From NCBI GenBank assembly GCA_013388635.1, contig JACAEX010000078.1, positions 39,743-103,742 of the forward strand: a stretch of DNA of 64,000 nucleotides, written 5' to 3'. The notes under the pieces are model-generated. The model ran no database searches. It saw only the letters and a list, made by a program, of their open reading frames with translations, and was not told where the DNA came from. Below are positions 15,498-24,158 of this stretch, one piece after another. Numbering within the stretch: the first letter of the stretch is position 1; the number at the start of each line of letters is the position of its first letter. The translations under genes and the position numbers were made by a program. Source of the DNA: Syntrophaceae bacterium (GTDB taxonomy: Bacteria > Desulfobacterota > BSN033 > UBA1163).

Positions 15498-16568
15498 ATG
15501 AGTCTTTTTGAGGAGTATCATCCCTTAACAGGGAAGATGTTTCAGATTCTCAAAGCCGATGGAACCCTTGTGTCTGGTCAGAAGCCGCCGATCAGTGATC
15601 AGGAGATATTTGCCCTCTATAAGAAGATGCTCTTCATCCGCCTCGCTGACCAGAGGGCCTTGATGCTTCAACGTCAAGGCCGGTTCGGGACCTATGCGCC
15701 AATCTGGGGTCAGGAGGCCTGCCAGGTTGGAAGCGCTTATGCGCTTCAAAAAGGGGATTGGGTCGTTCCTGCTTTCAGGGAGATTGGGGCAACCTTGATG
15801 ATGGGGATTTCCCTGAAGAGTTTCTATCTCTACTGGATGGGAAATGAGATGGGAAGTCGCGCGCCAGAGGGAATGAACGTCATGCCTGTTTCAGTCCCCG
15901 TCGGAACCCAGACGCTCCATGCAGTTGGGGTGGCATGGGCAGCCAAGCTGAGGGGAGAAAAGGTCGTCGCCTTAGTCTTCTTCGGAGACGGAGCGACCTC
16001 CAAAGGCGATTTTCATGAGGCGATGAATTTTGCAGGCGTCTTTAAGACGCCAACGGTATTCTTCTGTCAGAATAATCAATTTGCCATCTCCGTTCCAAGG
16101 TCTCTTCAAACTGCTTCGAAGACGATCGCCCAAAAGGCGATCGCTTATGGATGCGATGGCATTCAGGTGGATGGAAATGATCTCTTCGCCGTCTATCTGG
16201 CAACCAAGGAGGCAGTGGAGAAGGCCCGTTCTGGAGGGGGTCCTACATTGATTGAAGGGGTGACCTATCGTTTCGGGCCTCACACGACAGCCGATGATCC
16301 CACAAAATATAGGACCGAGGCAGAGATCGAACCTTGGAAGCCCTTGGATCCGTTCGTGCGGTTGAGGTTCTATCTCGGGGAGAAAGGGATGTGGGACGAG
16401 GAGATTGAGAATCGGCTAACCGCGGAGGCCCAGAAGGAGATCGATCAGGCGGTGAAAGATGCGGAGGCTGTACCCTCACCGCAGGTTGAAGAGATCTTTC
16501 AATACGTCTTCGCAGAGATGCCCCATCCGTTAAAAGAGCAATTGGAGTATCTAAAATCAACTTTGTAA
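15498..16568 (+). CDS. pdhA: Pyruvate dehydrogenase E1 component, alpha subunit
   Basis: The alpha subunit of heterotetrameric E1 binds thiamine diphosphate and decarboxylates pyruvate (or a branched-chain 2-oxoacid). The 356-residue sequence carries the ThDP motif GDGATSKGDFHEA starting near residue 163 and ending in NN about 27 residues later. It also has the phosphorylation-loop-like YRFGPHTTADDPTKYR region. A ribosome site GAAAGGA precedes the ATG. The E1 beta and E2 genes follow in order, so the complex is of the alpha2-beta2 type found in Gram-positive bacteria and mitochondria. No E3 gene is present here. Pyruvate is the default substrate; branched-chain 2-oxoacids remain possible. Confidence 0.9.
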   Translation: MSLFEEYHPLTGKMFQILKADGTLVSGQKPPISDQEIFALYKKMLFIRLADQRALMLQRQGRFGTYAPIWGQEACQVGSAYALQKGDWVVPAFREIGATLMMGISLKSFYLYWMGNEMGSRAPEGMNVMPVSVPVGTQTLHAVGVAWAAKLRGEKVVALVFFGDGATSKGDFHEAMNFAGVFKTPTVFFCQNNQFAISVPRSLQTASKTIAQKAIAYGCDGIQVDGNDLFAVYLATKEAVEKARSGGGPTLIEGVTYRFGPHTTADDPTKYRTEAEIEPWKPLDPFVRLRFYLGEKGMWDEEIENRLTAEAQKEIDQAVKDAEAVPSPQVEEIFQYVFAEMPHPLKEQLEYLKSTL

Positions 16569-16571
16569 GTT

Positions 16572-16733
16572 AAATCCGAAGCACGAAATCCGAAATTCGA
16601 AACAATTTCAAATGACCAAAATTCAAAATTCTAAATTGGATGATGAAGTAAGTTTAAGAAATTTGGTCATTTGGATTTAGGATTTGTTTCGGATTGGTCC
16701 TTAACGGACACTTCGCCCGATATTCGAATGTCG
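16572..16733. repeat. Long palindromic AT-rich repeat, copy 1
   Basis: The left arm (from GAAGCACGAAATCCGAAATT through AATGACCAAA) is the inverted complement of the right arm (TTTGGTCATTT...GATTTGTTTCGGAT). The right arm is interrupted by about 20 extra bases containing a GTCC/GGAC mini-hairpin before it resumes at ATATTCGAATG. Three relatives lie at 32209, 53760 and 55480. It sits between pdhA and pdhB. Confidence 0.8.
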
Positions 16734-16798
16734 AGCTTTGAGAAACCTGTTTGGGTCTTCCGGCAGATAGGGGATTGGGGTTAGAGGAGGTTCTGGCG

Positions 16799-17776
16799 AT
16801 GGCCAAATTGAATATGGTGGAGGCGATCAATTTAGCTCTGCGAGAGGAGATGGAGAGGGATGATCGGATCGTAGTGCTGGGTGAGGATGTGGGAAAAGAG
16901 GGTGGTGTCTTCCGTGTGACCGATGGGCTTCAAGCAAAATTTGGGAAGGATCGGGTGATCGACACACCACTGGCAGAGACCGGAATTGTGGGCACGGCCT
17001 TCGGCATGGCCGTCTATGGGCTCCGGCCGATTGCGGAGATCCAATTTGAGGGGTTCATCTTTCCCTGTCTCGATCAAATCAACAATCACATCGGTCGAAT
17101 TCGAAACCGGTCGAGGGGAAGATTTACCTGCCCTCTGGTGATCCGATCCCCTTATGGAGGCGGCATCCACGCCCCCGAACACCATTCAGACAGTCCTGAG
17201 GCCATCCTGGCCCATATCCCAGGGATAAAGGTCGTCATTCCCTCTACTCCCTATGAGGCCAAAGGCCTCCTGATCTCTTCGATCCGAGATCCAGATCCTG
17301 TGATCTTCTTCGAACCCAAGCGGATCTACAGGGCCATCCGGGAGGAGGTTCCTGAGGGCGAATACAGCATCCCCCTCGGAAAGGCGAGGCTGGTTCAAGA
17401 GGGCAAGGATGTGACCGTGATCGCCTGGGGAGCGATGGTGAGGGAAGCCCTGAATGCCGCTGAGCAGTTGAAGGCGGATAAGATCGATGTGGAGGTGATC
17501 GATCTGAGGACGATCTCACCGATCGATTCAGAGACCATTGCCGCCTCGATTCGGAAGACCGGAAGGGGGGTTATCGTTCACGAGGCAGCCAAGACCTGTG
17601 GCCTTGGAGCAGAGATCATCGCCCTGATCAATGAGAAGGCCCTTCTCTCTCTTCAAGCACCGATTGAAAGGGTGACAGGCTTTGATATTCCCGTACCTCT
17701 TCCGAAGACCGAACATTACTATCTTCCCAATCCCAAAAGGATTGCTTTAGCTGTGAAGAAGGTGATGAGCTTTTGA
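16799..17776 (+). CDS. pdhB: Pyruvate dehydrogenase E1 component, beta subunit
   Basis: This is the 325-residue E1 beta subunit, which completes the thiamine diphosphate site and contacts E2. The start is ATG 16799, eight bases after AGAGGAGG. The alternative upstream extension in the same frame has no ribosome site. Typical blocks are VVLGEDVGKEGGVFRVTDGL near the start, DTPLAETGIVGTAFGMA, and VIDLRTISPIDSETI in the C-terminal transketolase-like domain. A palindromic repeat of about 160 bases separates it from pdhA, which is unusual inside an operon but contains no clear terminator. It is most likely transcribed together with its neighbours. Confidence 0.92.
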   Translation: MAKLNMVEAINLALREEMERDDRIVVLGEDVGKEGGVFRVTDGLQAKFGKDRVIDTPLAETGIVGTAFGMAVYGLRPIAEIQFEGFIFPCLDQINNHIGRIRNRSRGRFTCPLVIRSPYGGGIHAPEHHSDSPEAILAHIPGIKVVIPSTPYEAKGLLISSIRDPDPVIFFEPKRIYRAIREEVPEGEYSIPLGKARLVQEGKDVTVIAWGAMVREALNAAEQLKADKIDVEVIDLRTISPIDSETIAASIRKTGRGVIVHEAAKTCGLGAEIIALINEKALLSLQAPIERVTGFDIPVPLPKTEHYYLPNPKRIALAVKKVMSF

Positions 17777-17856
17777 AAGGAATGATGGAATGGCGAAATA
17801 GTGGGTTTTAAAAAAACATCATTCCAATACTCCAATTAGACTTGTTTGGAGGCTTT

Positions 17857-19110
17857 ATGGCTTTTGAATTCAAATTTCCTGATATTGGAGAGGGATTGAC
17901 CGAAGGCGAGATCGTCCGCTGGCTGGTGAAGGAGGGGGATGAGGTCAAGGAAGGCCAGCCTCTGGTCGAGGTTGAAACGGACAAGGCCCTTGCAGAGATT
18001 CCTTCTCCAAGGACCGGAGTAATTCTGAAGATACTGGCTCCGGAGAAGGAGATCGTCAAGGTCGGGCAGGTGATCGTCATCTTTGGAGAGAAGGGAGAAT
18101 CTCTTGCGGTGCCGTCTCCAAGGCCATCGGTCGGAGTGGTAGGCGAATTGGAAGAGGCCCCTGAGGAGGCTCCTGCTCTGAAAGCGAGGCCTGAGCCAGT
18201 GAGGCTGGCCTTGGTGAGCGAGCATGCATTGGCCACGCCGGCGGTGAGGGCCCTGGCAAAAGAGCTGGGCGTGGATATAAACAGAGTGAAAGGCAGCGGG
18301 CCTGAAGGTCGTGTGCTGGAGAAGGATGTCCGCCTGGTGGTAGAAGGAAAGGAGAAGCCAGTCGAGCAGGTGAAGGTTCCCAGGAAGGTTAAGAAGTACG
18401 ACATGTACGGATACATCGAACATATCCCCCTCCGAGGTGTTCGGAGATCGATTGCCAAAGCGATGGTCAAATCGAAATATACCGCGCCCCATGTGACCGC
18501 AATGGATGAAGCGGATGTCACAGAGCTATGGAAGATCAGGGAGAAGGAAAAAACGGTGGCGGAGAAGAAAGGGATCCGGTTGACCATCCTTCCATTCATT
18601 GCGAAGGCCGTGATCGCCGGTCTGATCGAGCATCCTTATCTCAATGCATCGCTGGATGATGAGAATGAGGAGATCATTCTGAAAAAATATTACAACATCG
18701 GCTTTGCCACCGATACGCCCGAAGGTCTGATGGTCCCTGTGATCAAGAATGCAAAGGATAAGTCGATCCTCCAGCTTGCAGAGGAATTGACCCAGCTCGC
18801 CGAAAAGGCGCGCAACCGGACGATCGATTTGGCCGATCTGAAGGGCGGGACCTTTACCATTACCAACTACGGGGCCTTGGGCGGGATTTATGGCACCCCG
18901 ATCATCAACTATCCCGAGGTGGCCATTCTGGGCGTGGGAAAGATCAAAGACACACCGGTGGTGAGGGAAGGGAAGATTGAGATCCGAAAAATTCTTCCCC
19001 TGGCTCTCTCCTTCGACCATCGGGTGGTCGATGGCGGGGAGGCCACAAGATTTCTTAACACGGTCATCGCCCGGCTCGAAGACCCTGACCTGATTCTCCT
19101 GGAGAGTTAG
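17857..19110 (+). CDS. pdhC: Dihydrolipoamide acyltransferase (E2) of the 2-oxoacid dehydrogenase complex
   Basis: The product has one N-terminal lipoyl domain with lipoyl lysine K43 (VETDKALAEIPSP), a Pro/Ala/Glu-rich linker and a peripheral subunit-binding domain (ATPAVRALAKELGVDINRVK). The catalytic acyltransferase domain ends with the active-site motif SFDHRVVDGG (H388). It forms the complex core and moves the acyl group from lipoate to CoA. ATG 17857 follows a TTGGAGG site; the upstream TTG is less likely. The length of 417 residues is usual for a single-lipoyl E2. The E3 partner must come from elsewhere in the genome. Confidence 0.93.
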   Translation: MAFEFKFPDIGEGLTEGEIVRWLVKEGDEVKEGQPLVEVETDKALAEIPSPRTGVILKILAPEKEIVKVGQVIVIFGEKGESLAVPSPRPSVGVVGELEEAPEEAPALKARPEPVRLALVSEHALATPAVRALAKELGVDINRVKGSGPEGRVLEKDVRLVVEGKEKPVEQVKVPRKVKKYDMYGYIEHIPLRGVRRSIAKAMVKSKYTAPHVTAMDEADVTELWKIREKEKTVAEKKGIRLTILPFIAKAVIAGLIEHPYLNASLDDENEEIILKKYYNIGFATDTPEGLMVPVIKNAKDKSILQLAEELTQLAEKARNRTIDLADLKGGTFTITNYGALGGIYGTPIINYPEVAILGVGKIKDTPVVREGKIEIRKILPLALSFDHRVVDGGEATRFLNTVIARLEDPDLILLES

Positions 19111-19185
19111 AAGCTCAGGCACGAAAAGAATCAGCCGCTCCTTTTTCCCCTGCCGCTTTACGCCTTGCTAATGAGACATTTTTAC

Positions 19186-19214
19186 TTGACAAAAATCTGC
19201 GTGGCAGATTGATA
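19186..19214 (+). promoter_or_regulatory. Upstream candidate promoter of lexA with internal dyad
   Basis: TTGACA (19186-19191), a 17-base spacer and TTGATA (19209-19214) make a plausible sigma-70 promoter. The spacer holds a dyad AATCTGC-GTG-GCAGATT, which could be a repressor site unrelated to the one at 19331. Confidence 0.5.
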
Positions 19215-19300
19215 TCAGATTATTCTGAAGGGACTGCGGTTGGAATTGAGACCTCGCCTCTATTTTTAGAATTCCGCATCAGAATCTCCATTTTTTTCTC

Positions 19301-19329
19301 TTGACATCTCTAAAAAATGGTTCTATAAA
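19301..19329 (+). promoter_or_regulatory. Main candidate promoter of lexA
   Basis: A perfect -35 box TTGACA (19301-19306), a 17-base spacer and -10 TATAAA (19324-19329) stand 45 bases before the lexA start. This is the best sigma-70 promoter match noticed in the window. Confidence 0.75.
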
Positions 19330-19330
19330 T

Positions 19331-19348
19331 GGTCTACAAATGTTGACC
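19331..19348 (+). promoter_or_regulatory. Candidate LexA operator (SOS box)
   Basis: GGTCTAC-AAAT-GTTGACC is a dyad with six of seven arm positions matching. It lies directly after the -10 box and covers the likely start of transcription, a position suited to autorepression by LexA. Deltaproteobacterial LexA boxes vary between lineages, so the assignment rests on position and symmetry. Confidence 0.5.
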
Positions 19349-19374
19349 TAAATGGGAGAGCGTGAGGAAGAGCA

Positions 19375-19995
19375 ATGGAAGAAGAATTGACGTCAACTCA
19401 AAAAAATGTCTTAAATTTTTTGAACCGTTTCCTGAAGGATAAAGGGTTTCCGCCAACACTTCGGGAGATTGCTTCTCACTTTGGATTGAAGGGGCCCAGG
19501 GCACCTCAAAAAACGCTCCATATCTTGGAAAAGAAAGGATACATCCGGAGAGTCCCAGGAGGTTCGAGGGCAATTGAGATTTTGAGCCCCCCTCCTATCC
19601 AGAGAACCCGGGTCTTTTCTGTCCCGATTGTGGGAAGGGTGAAGGCAGGCGAACCCATCCTCGCCATCGAAAATATCGAAGGGCATATCCAGATCGATCG
19701 AACCTTTGTCTCCTCAGAGGATGTCTTCCTCCTTCGGATTCAGGGAGATAGCATGATCGAGGCCCATATTCAGGATGGGGATTTTGCCTTGGTGAAGCCC
19801 CAGTCCAGTGCAGAGAACGGAGAGATCGTTGTCGCCTTGATTGAGGATGAGGCGACGATAAAAAGAATCTTCCAAAAGAGGGATTTGGTCCGTTTGGAAC
19901 CTGCCAATTCCAATATGGAGCCGATTGTTGTCAGGAAAGGAGAGAAGAAAGTCACCATCGTCGGAAAAGTCATCGGGATTTTTAGAAAACTTTAA
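19375..19995 (+). CDS. lexA: LexA repressor, SOS regulator
   Basis: The 206-residue protein has an N-terminal winged helix (PPTLREIASHFGLKG) and a C-terminal S24 self-cleavage domain. The cleavage site A91-G92 (VKAGEP), catalytic S126 (GDSM) and K163 (ATIKRIF) are all in place. RecA-stimulated self-cleavage would lift repression of SOS genes. Two candidate promoters and a dyad precede it, and dinB follows on the same strand, as in many SOS cassettes. A GAGGAAG ribosome site supports the ATG. Confidence 0.95.
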   Translation: MEEELTSTQKNVLNFLNRFLKDKGFPPTLREIASHFGLKGPRAPQKTLHILEKKGYIRRVPGGSRAIEILSPPPIQRTRVFSVPIVGRVKAGEPILAIENIEGHIQIDRTFVSSEDVFLLRIQGDSMIEAHIQDGDFALVKPQSSAENGEIVVALIEDEATIKRIFQKRDLVRLEPANSNMEPIVVRKGEKKVTIVGKVIGIFRKL

Positions 19996-20120
19996 CCCAA
20001 AGGGTTCCAGGGGACAAGGGTTCAAGTGGTTAAATGAAATTCTGAAGAACCCTATTAGATTTTTTATTCCATAAACCTTCGACCCCTTGACCCCCCGAAT
20101 CCTTGAGCCCTTGTGCTTTT

Positions 20121-21272
20121 ATGGATCGCATTATTCTCCATATCGATATGGATGCCTTCTTCATCTCGGTGGAGCAGAGGGACGATCCAGGCTTACGTGG
20201 AAAGGCCGCAGCGGTTTGTGGCTCACTTTCTCGGGGTGTGGTCACCTCTGCCAACTACGAGGCAAGGCCTTATGGGATACGGGCTGGAATGCCGATTCAG
20301 GAGGCAAAGAGGAGATGCCCTCAATTGATCCTTGTTGAGGGGGACCATTCCAAATATACGGAGGCAGCTTCCCGGATTTTTGCGATTCTAAAGGATTATA
20401 CACCCCTTGTTGAAATTGCCTCCATTGACGAGGCCTATCTCGACATCACCCGATCCCAACTCCTCTTCAAGTCTCCTCTCCATATCGCCCGATCGATCAA
20501 AGACCGAATTCGAGAAAAGGAGAAACTGACATGTTCCATTGGAATTGGCCCTAATAAACTTCTTGCCAAGCTTGGAAGCCGTCTGAAAAAACCGGATGGA
20601 CTTGTGATGATCGAAAAAGAGAGGGTTGAAGAGATATTAAAGGATCTCCCTGTTTCAGACCTCTTTGGCATCGGTCCGAAACTTACGGAAGGGTTGAATT
20701 CGATGGGGATCTTCACCTGTGGCCAATTAGGAAGGTGCCCTGTTTCCCTGCTGAACAGGCGGTTTGGAGTGATCGGCAAACGGCTTCAGGAGATGGGGTT
20801 GGGATTGGATGATAGCCCGGTCGTGCCTTTTGATGAAGAGGAAGAAGCAAGGTCGATCAGCCACAGTGTCACCCTCGAAGAGGATTCCTCTGATTCGAAT
20901 CTCCTGAGAAAAGTCCTCCTTCAGCTTTCGGAAAGGGTTTCGAGGAGGATGCGCCGGGATTCTTTCTATGGAAGGAGGGTGACCTTGACCATTCGTTATT
21001 CCGATTTCTACACCTTCACCAAACAGAAGACCCTTTCCCAGTGGATCAATAGCGGGAACGAGATATTTCATCATGCCACCGAGATTTTCGAATCGATCCT
21101 CCATCCTAAACCGATTCGGCTCTTAGGGGTTGGGATGTCCCTATTGAAAAAGGATTGGTGCCAGTTGGATCTCTTTGAGAAGAGGGATAAGAAGGACAAG
21201 TTGCTGAAGGCCATGGATCGAGTCAACGAACGCTTCGGAGACTGGACATTGACCTGGGCCTCGCTCCTCTAA
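20121..21272 (+). CDS. dinB: DNA polymerase IV (Y family)
   Basis: This translesion polymerase of 383 residues has the DinB signature IILHIDMDAFFISVEQ at its start, catalytic SIDEAYLD near residue 100 and a thumb/little-finger region (SHSVTLEEDSSD). ATG 20121 is chosen because it places the DMDAFF motif close to the N-terminus as usual; an in-frame TTG lies 18 bases upstream. It lies 126 bases after lexA with no clear terminator, so it may be read from the lexA promoters. No separate LexA-like dyad was found just before it. The gap contains GGTTC/CTTGA-type repeats. Confidence 0.93.
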   Translation: MDRIILHIDMDAFFISVEQRDDPGLRGKAAAVCGSLSRGVVTSANYEARPYGIRAGMPIQEAKRRCPQLILVEGDHSKYTEAASRIFAILKDYTPLVEIASIDEAYLDITRSQLLFKSPLHIARSIKDRIREKEKLTCSIGIGPNKLLAKLGSRLKKPDGLVMIEKERVEEILKDLPVSDLFGIGPKLTEGLNSMGIFTCGQLGRCPVSLLNRRFGVIGKRLQEMGLGLDDSPVVPFDEEEEARSISHSVTLEEDSSDSNLLRKVLLQLSERVSRRMRRDSFYGRRVTLTIRYSDFYTFTKQKTLSQWINSGNEIFHHATEIFESILHPKPIRLLGVGMSLLKKDWCQLDLFEKRDKKDKLLKAMDRVNERFGDWTLTWASLL

Positions 21273-21388
21273 ATGTTGAATTCGGATTCTGGACTGGGGA
21301 TGAACGAAGAAGATCGTACTCCAGGAACGGCTGACGGGATCAGGGATTCCTCGCATTCCAAATCTGGCTTTTTCACTGTTTCGAAAAT

Positions 21389-21418
21389 TTGACAGAGGTT
21401 GAGGAAAAGATGTAGATT
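21389..21418 (+). promoter_or_regulatory. Possible promoter before the IscU-like gene
   Basis: TTGACA (21389-21394) and TAGATT (21413-21418) are separated by 18 bases, about 66 bases before the coding start. The -10 match is moderate. Confidence 0.35.
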
Positions 21419-21483
21419 TCAACTGGGAATTGATCAGAAAAGCGTATAGCAAATGGTCTCTTCAGAGCTAAGGGGGTGAGGGG

Positions 21484-21966
21484 ATGGAGCTTTCTCCGAA
21501 GACCATTGAGCATTTTCGCAACCCTAAGAATGTGGGGGAGATTGAGAACCCGGAGGGAACGGGCGATATCCTTAATCCGGTTTGTGGAGACAAGACCGTT
21601 CTTTATCTGCGGATCAGAGAAGGGGTGATTGAGGATGCCAAATTCCTTTCTTTTGGATGTGCGGTAACCATTGCCTCTGCCTCTGTCTTTACTGAGAAGA
21701 TCAAAGGGCAGAGGATCTCTGAATTGCTTTCAGGAACCGATGAGGGGATCATCAGGCAGCTGATCAGCCTGATCGAGGGCGAGCTGGGAGAGATCCCTCC
21801 TGCAAAGCTTCACTGTCCGCCAGCCACGGTTCAGGTCTTCCTTGAGGCGGTCTCCAGATACCTGGAGAAAGAGGGAGAAGCCCAGATGAGTTCAAGAATA
21901 AAAGGCTTGATCCCGAAGGTATCGGAGTACTACCAGAGGGGGGAAAAGGCAGAAGAGGCCGTCTGA
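21484..21966 (+). CDS. IscU/NifU-type iron-sulfur cluster scaffold
   Basis: The 160-residue protein matches IscU-like scaffolds. The three cluster-binding cysteines are present in VCGDKT, FGCAVTIASAS and LHCPPATVQV; the last replaces the more usual HCS motif. A Glu/Lys-rich extension of about 30 residues follows the scaffold domain. No cysteine desulfurase or ferredoxin gene is adjacent, so it is either an orphan scaffold or works with a desulfurase elsewhere. A good ribosome site (AAGGGGGTGAGGGG) precedes the ATG. The call to family is firm, the exact system (ISC, NIF or a stand-alone type) is open. Confidence 0.88.
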   Translation: MELSPKTIEHFRNPKNVGEIENPEGTGDILNPVCGDKTVLYLRIREGVIEDAKFLSFGCAVTIASASVFTEKIKGQRISELLSGTDEGIIRQLISLIEGELGEIPPAKLHCPPATVQVFLEAVSRYLEKEGEAQMSSRIKGLIPKVSEYYQRGEKAEEAV

Positions 21967-21982
21967 TTTTCTTCTTTCTCTT

Positions 21983-22774
21983 TCATCTGAGATCGTACTC
22001 CAATAATCTCGCGAATCTAAATCCCCTCTTTCTTAGCTCCGGGATGGCTGCCATGAGCCCTTCCGCTGTTTCACCTTCAGGATGGTTCATGTGCATGAGA
22101 ATGATGGAGGAAGCGGGAGCACGGAGGAGGGCATTTTTTACTTGATCTTTTGAGTAGGTTGCACCTCCATCTCCGGGAAGACTGAAACTGACGACTTCAT
22201 AACCCAGGGCCCTGGCCACCTCCACGCCGATCTCATCACAGTAGGACGTTCCAGGTCGGTAATATCTCGGTCTTCTACCTGTGAGCTCCTCAATTTTTAT
22301 GGCATTCCCTTCTATCTCGTCCACGAGCTCAGCCACGCTGCCCGTCCCTTTTATCCCATGAGCGGATCGGCCGTTGACCGAGCAGGGTTTATGGTTTAAC
22401 CCATGATTTTCAATTTCAAAGAGCGGATGGCTTACCAATTCGTTAAAAATGGCACCATTCGCACGAATCCAACGACCGCTTATAAATAAGGTGGCAGGGA
22501 GATTTTGATTTTTCAGGTACTCGATCAACCTGGCATCGTATCCAGTGCCACGTATTCCCCCACAGGCATCAAAGGTTAATGCCAACACTTTCTGATCTGT
22601 CTTCAGCCTGGTTCTAACGCCTGTTACCCTCACTCCCCATTCTTTTGGGGACCTCCCCGTGAAGGCCGAGACGATCTCAGCCTTTGTTCTTGTTTGCTGA
22701 CATTGTCCGATGTCGATATTCTGGAGAAGGAATAAAGAGAGAAGGGTTAACCCGATCCGAAGGGTTCTGTTCAC
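21983..22774 (-). CDS. Exported polysaccharide deacetylase (NodB family)
   Basis: The 263-residue protein starts with a signal-peptide-like segment (LRIGLTLLSLFLLQNID). It carries NodB-domain motifs: ALTFDACGG, the metal-site block ENHGLNHKPCS, YYRPGTSYCDE and a final SIILMHMNHPEG. Such enzymes remove acetyl groups from N-acetylglucosamine in peptidoglycan or exopolysaccharide. The usual HxxxH pair is partly replaced (NHGLNH), so activity should be checked. It is encoded convergently with the IscU-like gene, 16 bases apart, and alone on its strand. Confidence 0.82.
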   Translation of the reverse strand: MNRTLRIGLTLLSLFLLQNIDIGQCQQTRTKAEIVSAFTGRSPKEWGVRVTGVRTRLKTDQKVLALTFDACGGIRGTGYDARLIEYLKNQNLPATLFISGRWIRANGAIFNELVSHPLFEIENHGLNHKPCSVNGRSAHGIKGTGSVAELVDEIEGNAIKIEELTGRRPRYYRPGTSYCDEIGVEVARALGYEVVSFSLPGDGGATYSKDQVKNALLRAPASSIILMHMNHPEGETAEGLMAAIPELRKRGFRFARLLEYDLR

Positions 22775-22853
22775 CTCTTCTTTTTAACCTGTCGTTCAGG
22801 AGTTCTGCAACATCATGGTTGACAATCCCTTCCCGTTCGTCTATTCTTTAGCT

Positions 22854-22873
22854 ATCGGGCCGTCGGGCCCGAT
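22854..22873. repeat. Perfect hairpin in a divergent intergenic region
   Basis: ATCGGGCC and GGCCCGAT form an eight-base stem with a GTCG loop, followed by TTCTTTA. It resembles a terminator, but no + strand gene precedes it closely, so an operator or a dispersed repeat is just as likely. Confidence 0.5.
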
Positions 22874-22932
22874 TTCTTTATTTCATAAGCAGAGGATCGT
22901 GGGGCTGTCTGATAGGCTCGATCGGAGAAGAA

Positions 22933-23736
22933 GTGATCAGGATCGGAACCAGCGGCTTTTCATTCCCGGATTGGAAGGGAACGGTTTATCCCATCGGTAT
23001 TCGAGAAGGGGATATGTTAACCTTTTATGAGAAAGAGCTGGGATTTAATGCCCTGGAGGTGAACTTCACCTACTATACGCTTCCCTCCCAGAGGAGTTTT
23101 GAGGCGATGTCGAAGAAGACCTCCAGGGAGTTCGAATTTGTTGTGAAGTGTTTCAAGGGGATGACCCATGAAATTCGTGATGCTCAAACCGGTGCGAGGT
23201 TGAATAATCAGGAGATCTTTGAGAGGTTTAAGTACAGCCTCCTCCCTTTGAGCGAGGAAGGGAAGCTGGCGTGCGTCCTGGCCCAGTTTCCGTACGGGTT
23301 CTTTCCCAATCGGGAGAACCTCGAGTATCTTGGGGAGTTCAAGGAGAGGATGGGAGATATGCCGCTGGTCTTCGAGTTTCGAAATCGGGCATGGGTGGGA
23401 GAGCCGACCTTTCAATTCTTAGAGAGGAATGGGATCGGATTCTGCATCGTTGACGAACCCAAGCTACCCAAGCTGATGCCCTTCGTTCTGAGGACCACCT
23501 CTGACATGGCCTACTTCCGGTTTCACGGCAGAAATCCAAATTGGTTCAATGTTCCGATGAAGGTTCGGTATGATTACCTCTACAGCGAAGCGGAGTTGAA
23601 GGAGTTTGTTCCTGAGATCCAAGCGATCTCCCGGAAGACTGCAAAGACTCTGATCTTTTTTAACAATTGTTATTCAGGTTCCGCGGCAAAAAATGCAGCG
23701 CAGATGGCCCGGCTGCTCATGGAGCAGCAGCCGTGA
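22933..23736 (+). CDS. DUF72 family TIM-barrel protein
   Basis: The start is GTG 22933 after GGAGAAGAA. The 267-residue product shows the DUF72 (YecE-like) pattern: IRIGTSGFSFPDWKGTVYP at the start, ALEVNFTYYTLPS, VFEFRNRAWV, and a C-terminal FFNNCYSGSAAKNA. The family has a TIM-barrel fold and is found in all domains, but its reaction is unknown. It precedes hisI by 44 bases on the same strand and could be cotranscribed with the histidine genes, although no functional link is known. Confidence 0.87.
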   Translation: MIRIGTSGFSFPDWKGTVYPIGIREGDMLTFYEKELGFNALEVNFTYYTLPSQRSFEAMSKKTSREFEFVVKCFKGMTHEIRDAQTGARLNNQEIFERFKYSLLPLSEEGKLACVLAQFPYGFFPNRENLEYLGEFKERMGDMPLVFEFRNRAWVGEPTFQFLERNGIGFCIVDEPKLPKLMPFVLRTTSDMAYFRFHGRNPNWFNVPMKVRYDYLYSEAELKEFVPEIQAISRKTAKTLIFFNNCYSGSAAKNAAQMARLLMEQQP

Positions 23737-23780
23737 GTCAACAGTACTCAACACTCTGAACTGCGACGGAGGAGCAAACC

Positions 23781-24158
23781 GTGATTGAGATCGATTTTGA
23801 GAAAGGTGAGGGTCTGATACCGGTGATCGTTCAGGACGCATCCACGAATGAGGTGCTGATGTTGGGTTATATGAACCGGGAGGCATGGGAGAGGACGCTT
23901 GCCACAAAACGATCAGCGTTCTGGTCGAGGTCCCGGAAGAGACTTTGGGTCAAAGGAGAGACGTCAGGCCATTTCCAGGAGGTTAAGGAGATCTTTCTCG
24001 ATTGTGACGGGGATGCCCTCCTGTTAAAGGTGGATCAGGTGGGAGGGGCTGCCTGCCATACAGGTTTTCGAAGCTGTTTCCACCACCGGTACGAGAACGG
24101 CGGGTGGAAGACTTTCGGAAGGAGAGTTTTTGATCCAGAGGAGGTATATAAAAAGTGA
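23781..24158 (+). CDS. hisI: Phosphoribosyl-AMP cyclohydrolase
   Basis: HisI opens the adenine ring of phosphoribosyl-AMP in the third step of histidine synthesis. The 125-residue protein carries [37 protein letters not shown] and the metal-binding [12 protein letters not shown]. The catalytic region ends with [15 protein letters not shown]. It is a single-domain HisI without the HisE domain. The start is GTG 23781 after an ACGGAGGAG site. The stop overlaps the GTG of hisG, so the two are coupled; other his genes are not in the window. Confidence 0.93.
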   Translation: MIEIDFEKGEGLIPVIVQDASTNEVLMLGYMNREAWERTLATKRSAFWSRSRKRLWVKGETSGHFQEVKEIFLDCDGDALLLKVDQVGGAACHTGFRSCFHHRYENGGWKTFGRRVFDPEEVYKK

